Positions 1-9,915 of a stretch of DNA of 64,000 nucleotides are shown here, piece after piece. The notes under the pieces were generated by a model. The model saw only the letters and a list, made by a program, of their open reading frames with translations. It had not been told where the DNA came from and searched no databases. The stretch is from the NCBI RefSeq assembly GCF_000699445.3, contig NC_067196.1:46665364-46729363 (forward strand), in the 5' to 3' direction. Source of the stretch: Schistosoma haematobium. Lineage: Eukaryota > Platyhelminthes > Trematoda > Strigeidida > Schistosomatidae. Made by a program: the position numbers and the translations under genes. Position 1 is the stretch's first letter. Every line of letters starts with the position of its first letter.

Positions 1-421
1 GGATATTAATGGGTTTTTATAGTTAATTTACCAGTTTCTAGTTAAATAATCATATTAGATTTTGACAACCATAATTATAGGGTGCTATTAAATGTTATTC
101 AAGTTATATATTAATTCTATTTAAAATATCATATTTATTTGAAAAAAAGACTTACATTAATATATTTGTTTTTATGATTTTCCAAAATGACACTTGTTTG
201 TTCACATTCATCTCATATTTGATAAACATTGAAAGTCATCTGACTATTTCCAATAATTATATTCATGTTTGTAGCCTGATCAATACTGGTTAATATCATT
301 TTTTATATTACTTAGTGATGAAATTTCATTCATTAACTCTACAATGTGGCTGATATTTTAAGATTGAGGATAGATTTTATAAATGAGTGGTTACAAGAAG
401 AATATCTAGGGATACATTTTT
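1..421. other. AT-rich non-coding stretch
   Basis: No gene or classifiable repeat is supported. A short open frame near 337-421 reads like protein but lacks convincing splice sites and runs straight into a SINE fragment. Confidence 0.4.
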
Positions 422-512
422 CTATAGCTGAGATCATGAGTCAATTGAAGCTAGACCACCATGGAAAACCTGGAAGCATTGGACGGCCGTTTCGTCCTAT
501 TGTGGGACTTGA
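422..512 (-). repeat. 5'-truncated hammerhead SINE (second family), 3' part
   Basis: The minus strand carries the 3' end of the tRNA-headed SINE seen in full at 61672-61971. It has the 3' ribozyme half with stem II strand, GAAA and the palindrome ACGGCCGT, then the conserved tail with 'cttccaggttttcc' and 'tcatgatctcagc'. Homology stops inside stem II, so the CUGANGA core strand is missing and this copy cannot self-cleave. Confidence 0.75.
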
Positions 513-3275
513 AATACTAATACTTTTGATCCTACAAATTCGTTCTTTTCTTCTCGAATCATGTTCTCTATGTAGAATCTTTTCTACAATTGTTGATATT
601 ATAATTAATTTGACAACTATGGCATTTATCCGAATAACTGAATCTTGTCGCTATGCTAATGTGGTTCGAGGACATTGTACACATCTACATATGTGCAAAG
701 TCCTGCTTTGGTTTGTGACTGACTGATACTTATATTATTGGCACATGATGGGTGTCCGTTTTCAGCATCAAATTATTCACGTTAGTATAATCAATATTTT
801 TATGATAAACGTATGTATGTATAGTGTGTCTTATTACTTCAGCAAGCTTGAAAATGTTTTGACAAGTTTTCCACATACTTAACTTTACAAAGTCGTATAT
901 AAAGTGACAGGTTTCTGTTCCCTTAAGAAAAGTGTGATATTTCACTTTTCTTATCAAAAGCGACAGTTTTGATAATGTAGTACATAAAGTTTGCCTTAAT
1001 ACATGAATAATCAAGGTGCCATTTTGTGCTTACAACAAATAATCTATAATAGCAATGGTCATAATAATAACAGGGTTTGTTGATATTTTGAGTTGATTAT
1101 TGTTACGCACATAGGTTCATGATATCGAAAAGTCTTCTATTGAACGTTTGAATCGGTTTCCTAAGCTCTTCTAATAACCACATCTTGATCTACAGGACGA
1201 CTTGAATGCGAGAGAAAATGGGCAAATTGTGAAAAGATTGCTTTACTCGAGGGTTAGTTTATGTACAGTATGGCTTTGGTGTTTTGGAAGTTTTTAGAAC
1301 CATACTGAACATAGTAGCAGGATAGGTAATCATCCAGTGAGAAATGTGTCACGTGTTTCTTCACTTTCTAGACGTTACTGAGATCCTCCTATTCAACGCT
1401 GATTGGACAAAATGTTTCCCAACGTTTTCAGCATCCATTTTTCGAGGAATACATTGAATATCCCCAATACCTTTCTTTTTTCACAAAATGTAACTTCATC
1501 TTTGAGTCTACTTTCCATGTCACATATGATCTCATTACCTTGCGTGCAATAGAATATTAATTTATGAAGTTCTTGTAAAATACCCTGACTTGTGGAGTAG
1601 TCAACTCAGGATAAGGGTTTCGAGAACAACTCATTGATAGTAGTGGATGAGAATATTAGAAAACTAATTTGGTAATACTTTTGTTTTATTGTAGTAAACA
1701 AGATCTCAGCTGGGAGCGGAAACCACCCATATTTGTCAACATAAGTAGCCTGCTATGGCTGACTAGTGTTTTTCTTTTTATCTGTAAGTAAAAATTAGAT
1801 TGAGTTTTATGTTGCAATCTAGACTAACTTTTCGTCTTTCATTGATGTGGTTTCATTTTCTTAATACATCTAACCAAATTTATGCGATCTATATGCGGAA
1901 GTTCAGCAGAGTTTACTGTTTACCACCATCAAACTGAAATGCTGAAATTCAATCACTAAAATGATCATTCTTTATTTCATGATATTCATTAATTGAAATG
2001 TAGTTTTCGTTGTATCCTTACTCTGTTTACTGAATATATACCTTTTTCCATAGATAAGAATATCTATTAAGGTTAAATGTAAATAGAATTTGTAAAGTTT
2101 AACAAACTGACATATGACTTGTAGCATTCAAAAGTACACACCTGATAGTCACGCATAATGCTGTAAATCAATTAAGACTGATTATTCTGTTTACTTTCAT
2201 CGTTTGGTAAACGTAAGTAAGAGAAGATTAATGACATTTTCTTGATAAATTATTTGATTTGAAAATAAATGCATAGATTAGATCTTATGTAGTGTGATAT
2301 GTTTTATGTATTTCTATTTCATTTTATAGGAATTTACATTTTTGTTTTCGTAAATGTGTAAGGGAAGTGTGATCTTATTTAAATTAACAATTTCTTGATG
2401 ATTTGTTCATTTAATGAAGCAGGATGATAATGACAGTTGAATAATCGTTCCAGTTTTCACTGTTTAACTGTTCATTACTCTTTTTCTTGTTATACTGTCA
2501 TTATTCCTTTCTTAATATCAACTGGAGGAAAATCTCTTTTAATAGTATATATTAGTTACTTGAAAATACTGATCTTGTGGACTAAATATAATAATAACTT
2601 TAATGTAGAGAAGTTATTGGGATATTTTGAGCATTATTAAAATTTTGTCATGAGTTCCGAAGTTTTCTTATACTTTTCTTTTTTCTTTCTAAACCTAAAC
2701 TTCTCTTCTACCAGTAATTCGGTTACTACTTTTATTGCTGTCAAATTTAATATGATAATTTCACCTCATCACTGTGCCGATTCTGTGTGACAACTTGAAC
2801 CGATGTGCATTTGTCCCAAGTTCCACGTCACATATTACTGACTAACTGATTGACTGACTATAAAATTCCGTATTCTTTATGTTCTGTACAGTAGTTCCTC
2901 ATAATTATCGCCAATATTTATTTTAAAGTGTGAAAATAATAATAAATTTATTAAAAGGAGACATCAATATAATATTATGATTAGATACTGTGTGTTTTTG
3001 AAATAATATTTGCATTCAACTGGATCATTAAATAGGTGTGATGTTCCATACTGGCAGAGACAGCATAAAATGAATTCATTGATCCGTATGTTAATTGTAG
3101 TGAGTAAAATAGTTAATTACATAGATCAATATACTTATTTTTAGAGTTTGATCTATTTCGGTTTGTTGGTGATACTACGATCTAGCAGAATAACTTAAAA
3201 CAACAGGGAGCTTTAAAATCTGACAGGTCTGTTTCAGAGGTCTTTGTTGGTCTATAAATACTATTAAAGGTAGCT
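513..3275. other. AT-rich intergenic or intronic DNA
   Basis: No gene is supported. A 94-codon open frame on the minus strand (730-1014) has no recognisable domain or splice context. Around 1690-1765 there is weak similarity to the dispersed repeat seen at 23750, 34915 and 42585. Confidence 0.4.
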
Positions 3276-3287
3276 AAAATATCTAGT

Positions 3288-3812
3288 GTCCCCAAATGTC
3301 CTGGCACGGCCGAGAGTGGGGAGAATTCGCTCTCCCTCTCATAATGCTCTCACATGGCCACGCGTATATAGCCTCTTCCAGGGAAGTCCTACTCACTGCC
3401 TTCTCGTAGCGAGAGTGTTGTTTACGATATTGACAGGACAAAAAGCGAATATCCGGCACTTTAACCGGGTTGGCGGACACGGAGAGTTCATTGAGGGGAG
3501 TTGGAAAACCCTGATTCCAAACCTATGATGCACATGGGCTCCAGTACCCTGAGGAAACAAATGGAGTATAAACCAATTGTTGGTCACTGGCTACCATGGG
3601 ACTGCATCTCCTTACGATGTTTCACTGCCTTGTGGATCAGACCTTTAGGTCGGAGGCTCCGGGTGTGGCCCCCTAAGAAAACCACCTGCTTCGGTTTGGG
3701 CACCCAGGCAATATTACAGCCCACACAAAAACCAAATGAGATTTGTGTGGCGCATATATATCTGGTGCCCCCTTGTACCAGTATTTATGTGTTCAAATAA
3801 ATAGTAAATAAA
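3288..3812 (+). mobile_element. 0.5 kb GC-rich retroposon, complete copy with target duplication
   Basis: A 525-bp insertion, clearly richer in GC than its surroundings, is flanked by the 12-bp direct repeat 'aaaatatctagt' (3276-3287 and 3813-3824). It begins 'gtccccaaatgtcctgg' and ends in an A-rich tail with AAATAAATA units. That combination indicates target-primed reverse transcription. A second copy lies inverted at 49619-50092 and starts at the same 5' base, so both appear full length rather than 5'-truncated. Overlapping open frames of 65-99 codons on both strands look like by-products of the GC content. I do not recognise the family. It could be a SINE without an obvious tRNA head, or the 3' part of a larger LINE. 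Confidence 0.8.
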
Positions 3813-3824
3813 AAAATATCTAGT

Positions 3825-5222
3825 AAAGCCTCAGAGGTGAAGGTATTCTAATCTGACGGTCATCGATCGCTAATTATATCAGTTTATGAGGAAGAGCATA
3901 AATCCTATGATAATAAGTACTGTGCAATCATGTTAAACGGTGCAGTGTCCAAAACTTCAGTTTCCACAATCATCCAACTTCTGTGGAGAGCTTGTGAATA
4001 AAATCTCGAGGAAATCAAGTTTCATTCAGACATGGGTGTTTATAGATTGGAGAAGTTTGTATTCTTTCTCTTGATAAGATTTAGGACACATTTATCCAAG
4101 CCGACCCCTGGCTGTTGTTATATTCTTTGTATTTGGAACATTGTTTCCTGATCTTATTTTAAACTTTGGGTTGTAACAATATTTATATCCTGTCAATATT
4201 ATCCATTTTATTTGGTTTAGTACCATTATATAAACTATAATCAACTATGCTTTTTTACGGTGCGTGCTGTTGATGATGTTATAAAACATCTTGGGTTGAT
4301 TTATATTTCCACTGTTGGACTGACACAGAAAATGGAAACGTCGTGATATGAAAAACTTTGCTGTTTTCATAACCTTTAGTTTTGTTATTTTAGCACCGAT
4401 GTTATTTAATGGACAGAAACTCATATATTTCAGCTTTTGTTTTAAATAGTATTCAAACCTAAGGATTAGGGAGAGATTCGGTTGTAAAATATCTCTTACC
4501 TATCTTGGTATTCAAAAATATTTAAAGAGTAACTGTACTTTATAAACCGGACTAATTAAGTCTCATTTCCCTCACCCGATTACCCACACGTCTCGTCTCT
4601 AATTCAGACACAATCATCTTATGTTATCAACTAGTGTAAAATGTTTCACAATACACTGAATCCTCTGTATACTATGAAGCCTTAAAATAAATACCGGATT
4701 TTTCTTACGGATCATTCAATAACATATTTACATAATTGCATTACTTGTACCCTCTAGTTTTAACTTTTCACATTTTATGGTTTAGAAATATGTTAATGAA
4801 TTGTTTCGTTGTTATGAGTAAAAGAACTATATTTTAGTTCGTAACTCTACCATCGAAACAAGTATAAAACGTTTCAGTAGATAAACTTATCAGTTCTTGA
4901 CAAAAAGAGAGAATTCCAATAACTTATTTCAAATTAAAATGAATCAATTGCTTTCAGAGGGGCTACTGATTGTTTTTATAAATACCGACTATGCGTAAAG
5001 TGCTGTGCGGTTTGTAGTAATTGTTATTACATGTATCTATGTATTTGATATAGGTTGATGTTTAGTCTCTTGATGTTGTTAATTTCTGTAATTGGACTAA
5101 TCGTCGTTATTTATTTTTACATCTAATATTAATTTTTATATAAATGCTACTTAGTAAGAAGTTAATAAAATATTACTGAACAGAGTGTTTAGTTACATAG
5201 GTTTGTAAGATTAGACTTTTAA
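3825..5222. other. AT-rich non-coding DNA
   Basis: I see no gene, tRNA or clear repeat in this stretch. Confidence 0.4.
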
Positions 5223-5606
5223 GAAATCTTGATAGATTTGGAGGAATTGTATAACTAATATTGCAATCAATATGTGCATCTGTAAAGTGAATATAATGGA
5301 TTGAATGTTCAAGTATGAAACTCCTAATCAATTTCCTCTGTTTTTTGTAGAATCAAAATGGAGTATGATCTCGTAACCGAGTTGTAAACAACCCCTGCTC
5401 TTGTGGAACAAGACACGTAGGCTGTAGTCGGCGTTTGTTTTCAATTCCGATACGAGAAAATATTCCATTTCGATTCTACAAAAGTAAGAAGAAACAGGTT
5501 TGGAGTTCTGTGCTTGAACATTCAATCCATTATAATCACTCCATTGATCCGCATATTGATTTCTAGATTATCTATACGATTCATCCAAATCTATCAAAAT
5601 TTCCTC
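5223..5606. repeat. Long imperfect hairpin (fold-back) of about 384 bp
   Basis: The left arm (about 5223-5391) and right arm (about 5433-5606) are reverse complements over about 170 bp with scattered mismatches and small indels. Matching pairs include 'ataatggattgaatgttcaa' against 'ttgaacattcaatccattat', and 'ttgatagatttgga' against 'tccaaatctatcaa'. The spacer is only about 40 bp. A 65-codon frame on the minus strand is a by-product of the structure. Likely readings are a fold-back MITE or inverted duplication; if transcribed, it would form a long double-stranded hairpin RNA. Confidence 0.8.
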
Positions 5607-6354
5607 GAATTCATCTTATTCAAATAGAAGAAACTCTTGTCATTCATGAAACGAAGCCTGGACTGTGTGTATAAGTACTTTTTTTGCTGCCTTTACCGTG
5701 ATAAACCATTATTATAAGTACATTGATTGTTTAATTCGGGTTGGTTGCATTAAAACCGTCTGTATGAAAAATGAGAACTAGGCAGCACATGAAAAAATAA
5801 TTCACTTCAATTCAAAGATTCTTAGCGGTATATTCTTTTTTTGTACATTCAACGTAAACATTTCACTGACTCATAAGTACCTTACAACTAACAAACAGTT
5901 TGAAGTTCGGTGTGCGTTATTTTCTTAATTCATGTACTTTTTAAAACTAATGCGAGATAATGAGTTGCTGATTCTTCGAGTGAGTCCGGCTTTCGATAAC
6001 ATCTATTTCAAAATTTTTTAGTTATAGACCAACAAATACAGTCAGTTTGTAGCATATTTAGATCGTTGCTGGCAGTTAAATCCAAGTATTCTAGACTTGT
6101 TATTTGATGGTAATATCGTATCATACGCTCAGAGTGTCAACAGAGATTGATCAATTATAGTCCTGAATGTCAACAAGTGGACAGTACATATCCTTACAAG
6201 TAAATACAATGTTATCAGAAATAATATATAAGTGAAGTCATTATTTATTGTTCGATTTCATTTTCGTTGATTCCTTAAAGTTTGTTTTTCTAATCAAATG
6301 TTTAAAGTGTTGATCAGTTTGTAGATTTGATTCACTCTTGTGTTTGTTGTTTAA
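5607..6354. other. AT-rich DNA with a small Sm-alpha scrap
   Basis: Near 6120-6180 the sequence 'gattgatcaattatagtcct' resembles the segment that accompanies Sm-alpha copies at 19160-19210 and 49380-49430. Nothing else is recognisable. Confidence 0.35.
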
Positions 6355-6582
6355 ATGGATTAAAATTTCACTCCATTACACAAGCTAGTAGCTATTAGGA
6401 CTCAGTAGTTAAGTCGATAACGTGATGGCGTTTGCAGCGAACGGTATTGAGTTTGAGTCTCGGAGTGGGCATGAAGTCTGGTATGCGGGCACATCCGGCT
6501 GATGATTCCCGAATAGGACGAAACGCGCTTACTGGATTCCACTGCTAGCCACCATCCATCCTTGCTTATAAAGTTTGTAGAT
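6355..6582 (+). repeat. Sm-alpha-like tRNA-headed retroposon with hammerhead
   Basis: The order of parts matches the schistosome Sm-alpha family: leader 'attaaaatttcactcc', a tRNA-like head with an A-box-like segment (about 6399-6413) and a B-box-like segment (about 6449-6461), a hammerhead (6493-6537), then the tail 'gccaccatccatccttgctt'. The B box deviates from the consensus. Sm-alpha elements are known as pol III-type short retroposons encoding active hammerheads. This copy is complete in layout but mutated. Confidence 0.8.
6493..6537 (+). ncRNA. Hammerhead ribozyme motif of Sm-alpha type, probably impaired
   Basis: Stem I is ATCCGG (6493-6498) with CTGGAT (6532-6537). The core CTGATGA is at 6499-6505. 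Stem II is TTCC/GGAC, with a mismatch at its base because the usual G is T. GAAA and a short helix III follow. The usual GTC cleavage triplet reads TTA here. The fold is recognisable but activity is doubtful. Confidence 0.65.
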
Positions 6583-7009
6583 TGTTTTTTTATTTGATTC
6601 TGGTTGGTTGACTACTGAAAATAAACAAGCAGTTGAATACGTTTTAGTCCTAGCTTGAAATTCATTATTATTAAATATTGTATTAGGTCACCTCGTCTAG
6701 CTACTACAACACCAAACTAACTGTATATGAACAACTTGACTGATGTAATAAATGACGACAGTTCTGAGGTGTAAATAGTTATTTACATTTCTTGGTTATT
6801 TGACTAGTTCTTTTGCAACATTTTCCAGTAAGTAAACGGTTTACTAAGACTGACTTATTATGTTAAGACTATGGACAATAAAATAGATAATGTATTTTTA
6901 CAGTTAATCATCTTTTCAACTACTTAAATACATTATCTTTATGTTTAATGATTGTTAGCTGAGACTAATTCGATTGTTAATTTTCTTTTATGTTTTTTCC
7001 TAATTACAG

Positions 7010-7181
7010 GGAGTTAAAAACTGAACAACCAGTTCCCGATCTGTTAATAATATCCATTATTTCCGTTGTACTTACAATATTAGCAGCTGTCATTTTACTT
7101 GCTGGTTTGCGTTTCCTGTGTCGTCGTCGTCGATTGTTCCGTCGAAGACGAGGACAGTATACAGGTGGACAGTCAGTCTAA
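7010..7181 (+). CDS. 3'-terminal exon of a single-pass membrane protein
   Basis: A pyrimidine-rich tract ending 'cctaattacag' forms a good splice acceptor, so the exon starts at 7010 and not at the in-frame ATG upstream. About 56 codons follow. A short segment (ELKTEQPVPD) leads into one hydrophobic helix of about 23 residues (LLIISIISVV... LLAGL), then a strongly basic tail (CRRRRLFRRRR) and the C-terminus GQYTGGQSV, with a TAA stop at 7181. The basic patch after the helix predicts a type I orientation with a short cytoplasmic tail. An AATAAA lies 76 bp beyond the stop. Upstream exons of this plus-strand gene are not recognisable in the first 7 kb and probably lie outside the window. I do not recognise the protein. 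Confidence 0.7.
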
Positions 7182-7256
7182 ATATAATTTATGTTACCAA
7201 ACGAAAAAGTTAACAATGGTAATTCTCGAAGATTTATTTTTTGTGAATAATTAGTG

Positions 7257-7262
7257 AATAAA
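7257..7262 (+). promoter_or_regulatory. Poly(A) signal of the membrane-protein gene
   Basis: AATAAA lies 76 bp after the stop codon at 7181, in 'gtgaataaaaac'. Position and strand fit cleavage and polyadenylation of the transcript that ends in the 7010-7181 exon. Confidence 0.6.
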
Positions 7263-8422
7263 AACTTTGATCCAACTGTTTTTCAAAGTAATTTTTGCGA
7301 CTTTCTCCTTTCAAATAATTTGGTCTTTTATAGACATCAAACTGACTTTGATGAACTACTATTTTTTCCCATTGCTTATTAATCATTTTTATTATTCTAT
7401 TCTTATTTCTTACAGCTTTTTTGTCTATTCTGATTTGCTTTTAAATATTATGACACTCTATTTTGGTAGTTTGCTATTCTCCACCTCTTTCTCCTATATA
7501 TAGAATAAACTGAGTATCAGTAAGTAAACATTAGAGACCATTAGTTTGTATCACTACTACTGTTGTTGTTTTCGGTGATCGCATTCTCGTAAATACCTTC
7601 AAAGGGTTATATTTGAACGCTGTTTTCTTTAGATATATTCATGTATTCCTTTATTTTTAAGGTTTTGCGTGGTGTATCTTTTTTTTGAAAGTTTATCAGC
7701 CTGTTGCATTTTGTTTTAATGTACTATATTTTTTACACGGTATTTTTGCTTTTTTAAAATATTACATTAACGTCTTCCATAATGTACTTGTTTTGTGTGT
7801 ATGTAGTGGTGGATTTTTCTACAACTTCAGTTCATCAATCATTTGTTCTATCTTGATAATTTATCCAGTTTAATTTAATCAATAAAACAATGTTTTATGA
7901 GTTAACATAGTTGAAATTTATAGTCCTGATAAATAATAATTCCTTATGGATGCAAATAAATAAATAACAATTATTAAAAATGACGACGAATTAAGTTATA
8001 GTATGTAGTTAAAGTGAGATTATTGAGGTAGCTTTGTGGTGTATGCTACTTATATATGTGACACCAATTGCACGTGAAAAACCTGGTAGCAGAAGTCTAT
8101 GAGGGTCGACTTGAAGAAAAAAGAAACGTGATTAGAAAGTAATTGTGAATCGAAAAAATCTTATACAATGTGAGAGACATGATGGAAATTTGCAAATTAA
8201 GTATTCAATGTACGGTTCTCATATTTCGCCAAGAGATTCTGTAATTTTGGTAATGAGACATTATTGGTTGTCTACACTTGTGTTCTCGTTCACCACAGCT
8301 CATTCCCTTTATTGAAAATAATGAAACTAGATTGATAGTATTTGATTTGAACTAAAGTAACTAAACGAACATATCAATGTTGACTAATTATTGATCGATT
8401 AATCCTGAAGGATGCTATTCAC
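7263..8422. other. T-rich 3' flank and intergenic DNA
   Basis: No gene is supported. Open frames at 7267-7503 and 7685-7873 are T-rich runs without start, splice or domain evidence. A scrap of a dispersed repeat (minus strand, 'agtagcatacaccaca') lies at 8028-8062. Confidence 0.4.
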
Positions 8423-8490
8423 AACGTGAATTGCTCAGTGGTAACTTCCTAGTCTGTAACATTAATTAATTTGGGTTTGAATTCCATAGG
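8423..8490 (+). repeat. tRNA-like head, remnant of a SINE
   Basis: The sequence contains an A-box-like 'ttgctcagtggtaac' and, about 35 bp on, a B-box-like 'gggtttgaattcc'. This resembles the pol III promoter of a tRNA-derived SINE. It does not fold into an intact tRNA and is not called a tRNA gene. Confidence 0.35.
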
Positions 8491-8738
8491 AAGAATCGGC
8501 TCTTCAAAAATTGTAGTTTTGCTTTCAATGATAAGTGATAAGAAACATAGATCCAATGTTTCCTGCTTGTTACTTTCAATCAATTAACATCAAAACTTCA
8601 GGGCTTGTTCTATAGGTCGGTTAATCGGCTAATGTTATACCCCAGTGAAGATTAAATAATGGGTAACTTTTAAGAATTATCGATGGACTAGTACTATATA
8701 TATATATATATTATTGCATAACTATTCAGTCACTAGAT

Positions 8739-9915
8739 TACATACATCTACATTCCTTTTATTATAAGCTTTATTTTGACTCATAGACTATTATGTTACG
8801 GTTTACTACTTTTAAATTATACTCAGTTTATTATTTAGTCTCCCACGTTCATGGACACTTTTTGGGTTGATCCTGTATAAGTGTTATTTTATGGTGTGAT
8901 GTGGTCTGTTAGGCTAAACCAAGTATGTTTTAAATAAATAACTCGCATAGTGGACGCTGGTGTTAGTGTTCTGGACTCAACTGAAAGGGCTAGAAAAACA
9001 AAGGATTAATAAGGACGCTAGGCCGCTCATACTGGTCTAACGTCATTAGTTGGTACAGTGCTAAGATAGTATAAGTCGTATCCCGAATGGTGGATAAGTC
9101 ACGTGATAATTAGCCGGACTTAAAGACACAACAGCTAATTATTATTAATCTCTCTCAGTGGATAACATCGATTCTTCTAGATTTTACTAGTAAAAATAAC
9201 TGTACCCAATTCTGTCACATTCTATTTTTCCAATCCCTCAGTCAATTTATGATTACTAATAACCGGTCACCTAACTAAAGTTTTAAAACATACATTTAGA
9301 CTTCACTTCGACACATTTCTATTTCAGTAGTTGAGATCATGAGTAAATTGAAGCTAGACCATCATGGAAAACCTGGAAGTTTCAATTAACTCATGATCTC
9401 AACTATTGAAATTACTGCATCCTCCACAAAACCCCTTCTGTTACATTTCTAGTTGTTTATTTACTTCATATTTGTGATCATGTTAAGTGTTAAAATATTT
9501 ACTTAACTAGAACACAAATTTACTAGGTATCATGGTCCTTTATTCTTTCCATATTTACTTAAACCAACCCATGTAAATTGATCATTTAGTTATGAGTCAG
9601 TACACTTCCCATAAATAGCACACGTATGATAATGTAATAACAAAGTACACTTTGTAAAGTTTCTGTTTTATCTAATAGTGGTATAAACAACTTGGAATAT
9701 TTTTCGGTAATTGATACGGTTTTTTTTAGCTTTTTCATAGGTTTTCGATTGATTTTGTTAATGGTTTGTGGTTTTGTGCCCCATTAATATATAACATAAT
9801 GATACCGCTGTTAACGTGGGAGGCAGTAGTCAATAAACTGAACATAACTTAAGAACTGTAAATCGTACAATAATAATATATAGGTCAAAATAAAGCTTAT
9901 AACAGGGGGAATATA
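8739..9915. repeat. 1.2 kb structure with about 100-bp inverted ends
   Basis: The left end (8739-8850) and the right end (9811-9915) are diverged reverse complements. Shared blocks include 'ttataagctttattttgac' with its complement 'gtcaaaataaagcttataa', and 'tctcccacgttc' with 'aacgtgggagg'. The interior holds a GC-richer patch (8940-9130) and a fold-back SINE (9321-9440). No transposase frame is visible. It could be a non-autonomous DNA transposon or two LTR fragments in opposite orientation. A matching target duplication was not found. Confidence 0.55.
9321..9440. repeat. Fold-back made of two hammerhead-SINE 3' ends
   Basis: The left arm (9321-9379, minus) and right arm (9380-9440, plus) both derive from the 3' part of the second SINE family. 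They meet head to head at 'cctggaag|tttcaatt'. The block 'agttgagatcatgagt' recurs as its complement 'actcatgatctcaact'. The ribozyme core is absent from both arms. Confidence 0.75.

Noticed and set aside
730..1014. 94-codon minus-strand ORF
   Set aside because: No recognisable domain, start context or splice evidence.
3283..3800. Overlapping ORFs of 64-99 codons on both strands
   Set aside because: They lie inside the 0.5 kb retroposon, and the second copy at 49619-50092 does not conserve the same reading frames. They reflect higher GC and few stops.
6316..6583. 12-bp direct repeat 'agtttgtagatt' as a target duplication of the Sm-alpha copy
   Set aside because: The right copy overlaps the family's own tail ('ttataaagcttgtg' in other copies), so the match is probably coincidental.
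8423..8490. Possible tRNA gene
   Set aside because: A- and B-box-like segments are present, but no acceptor stem or anticodon arm can be formed. It fits a SINE head better.
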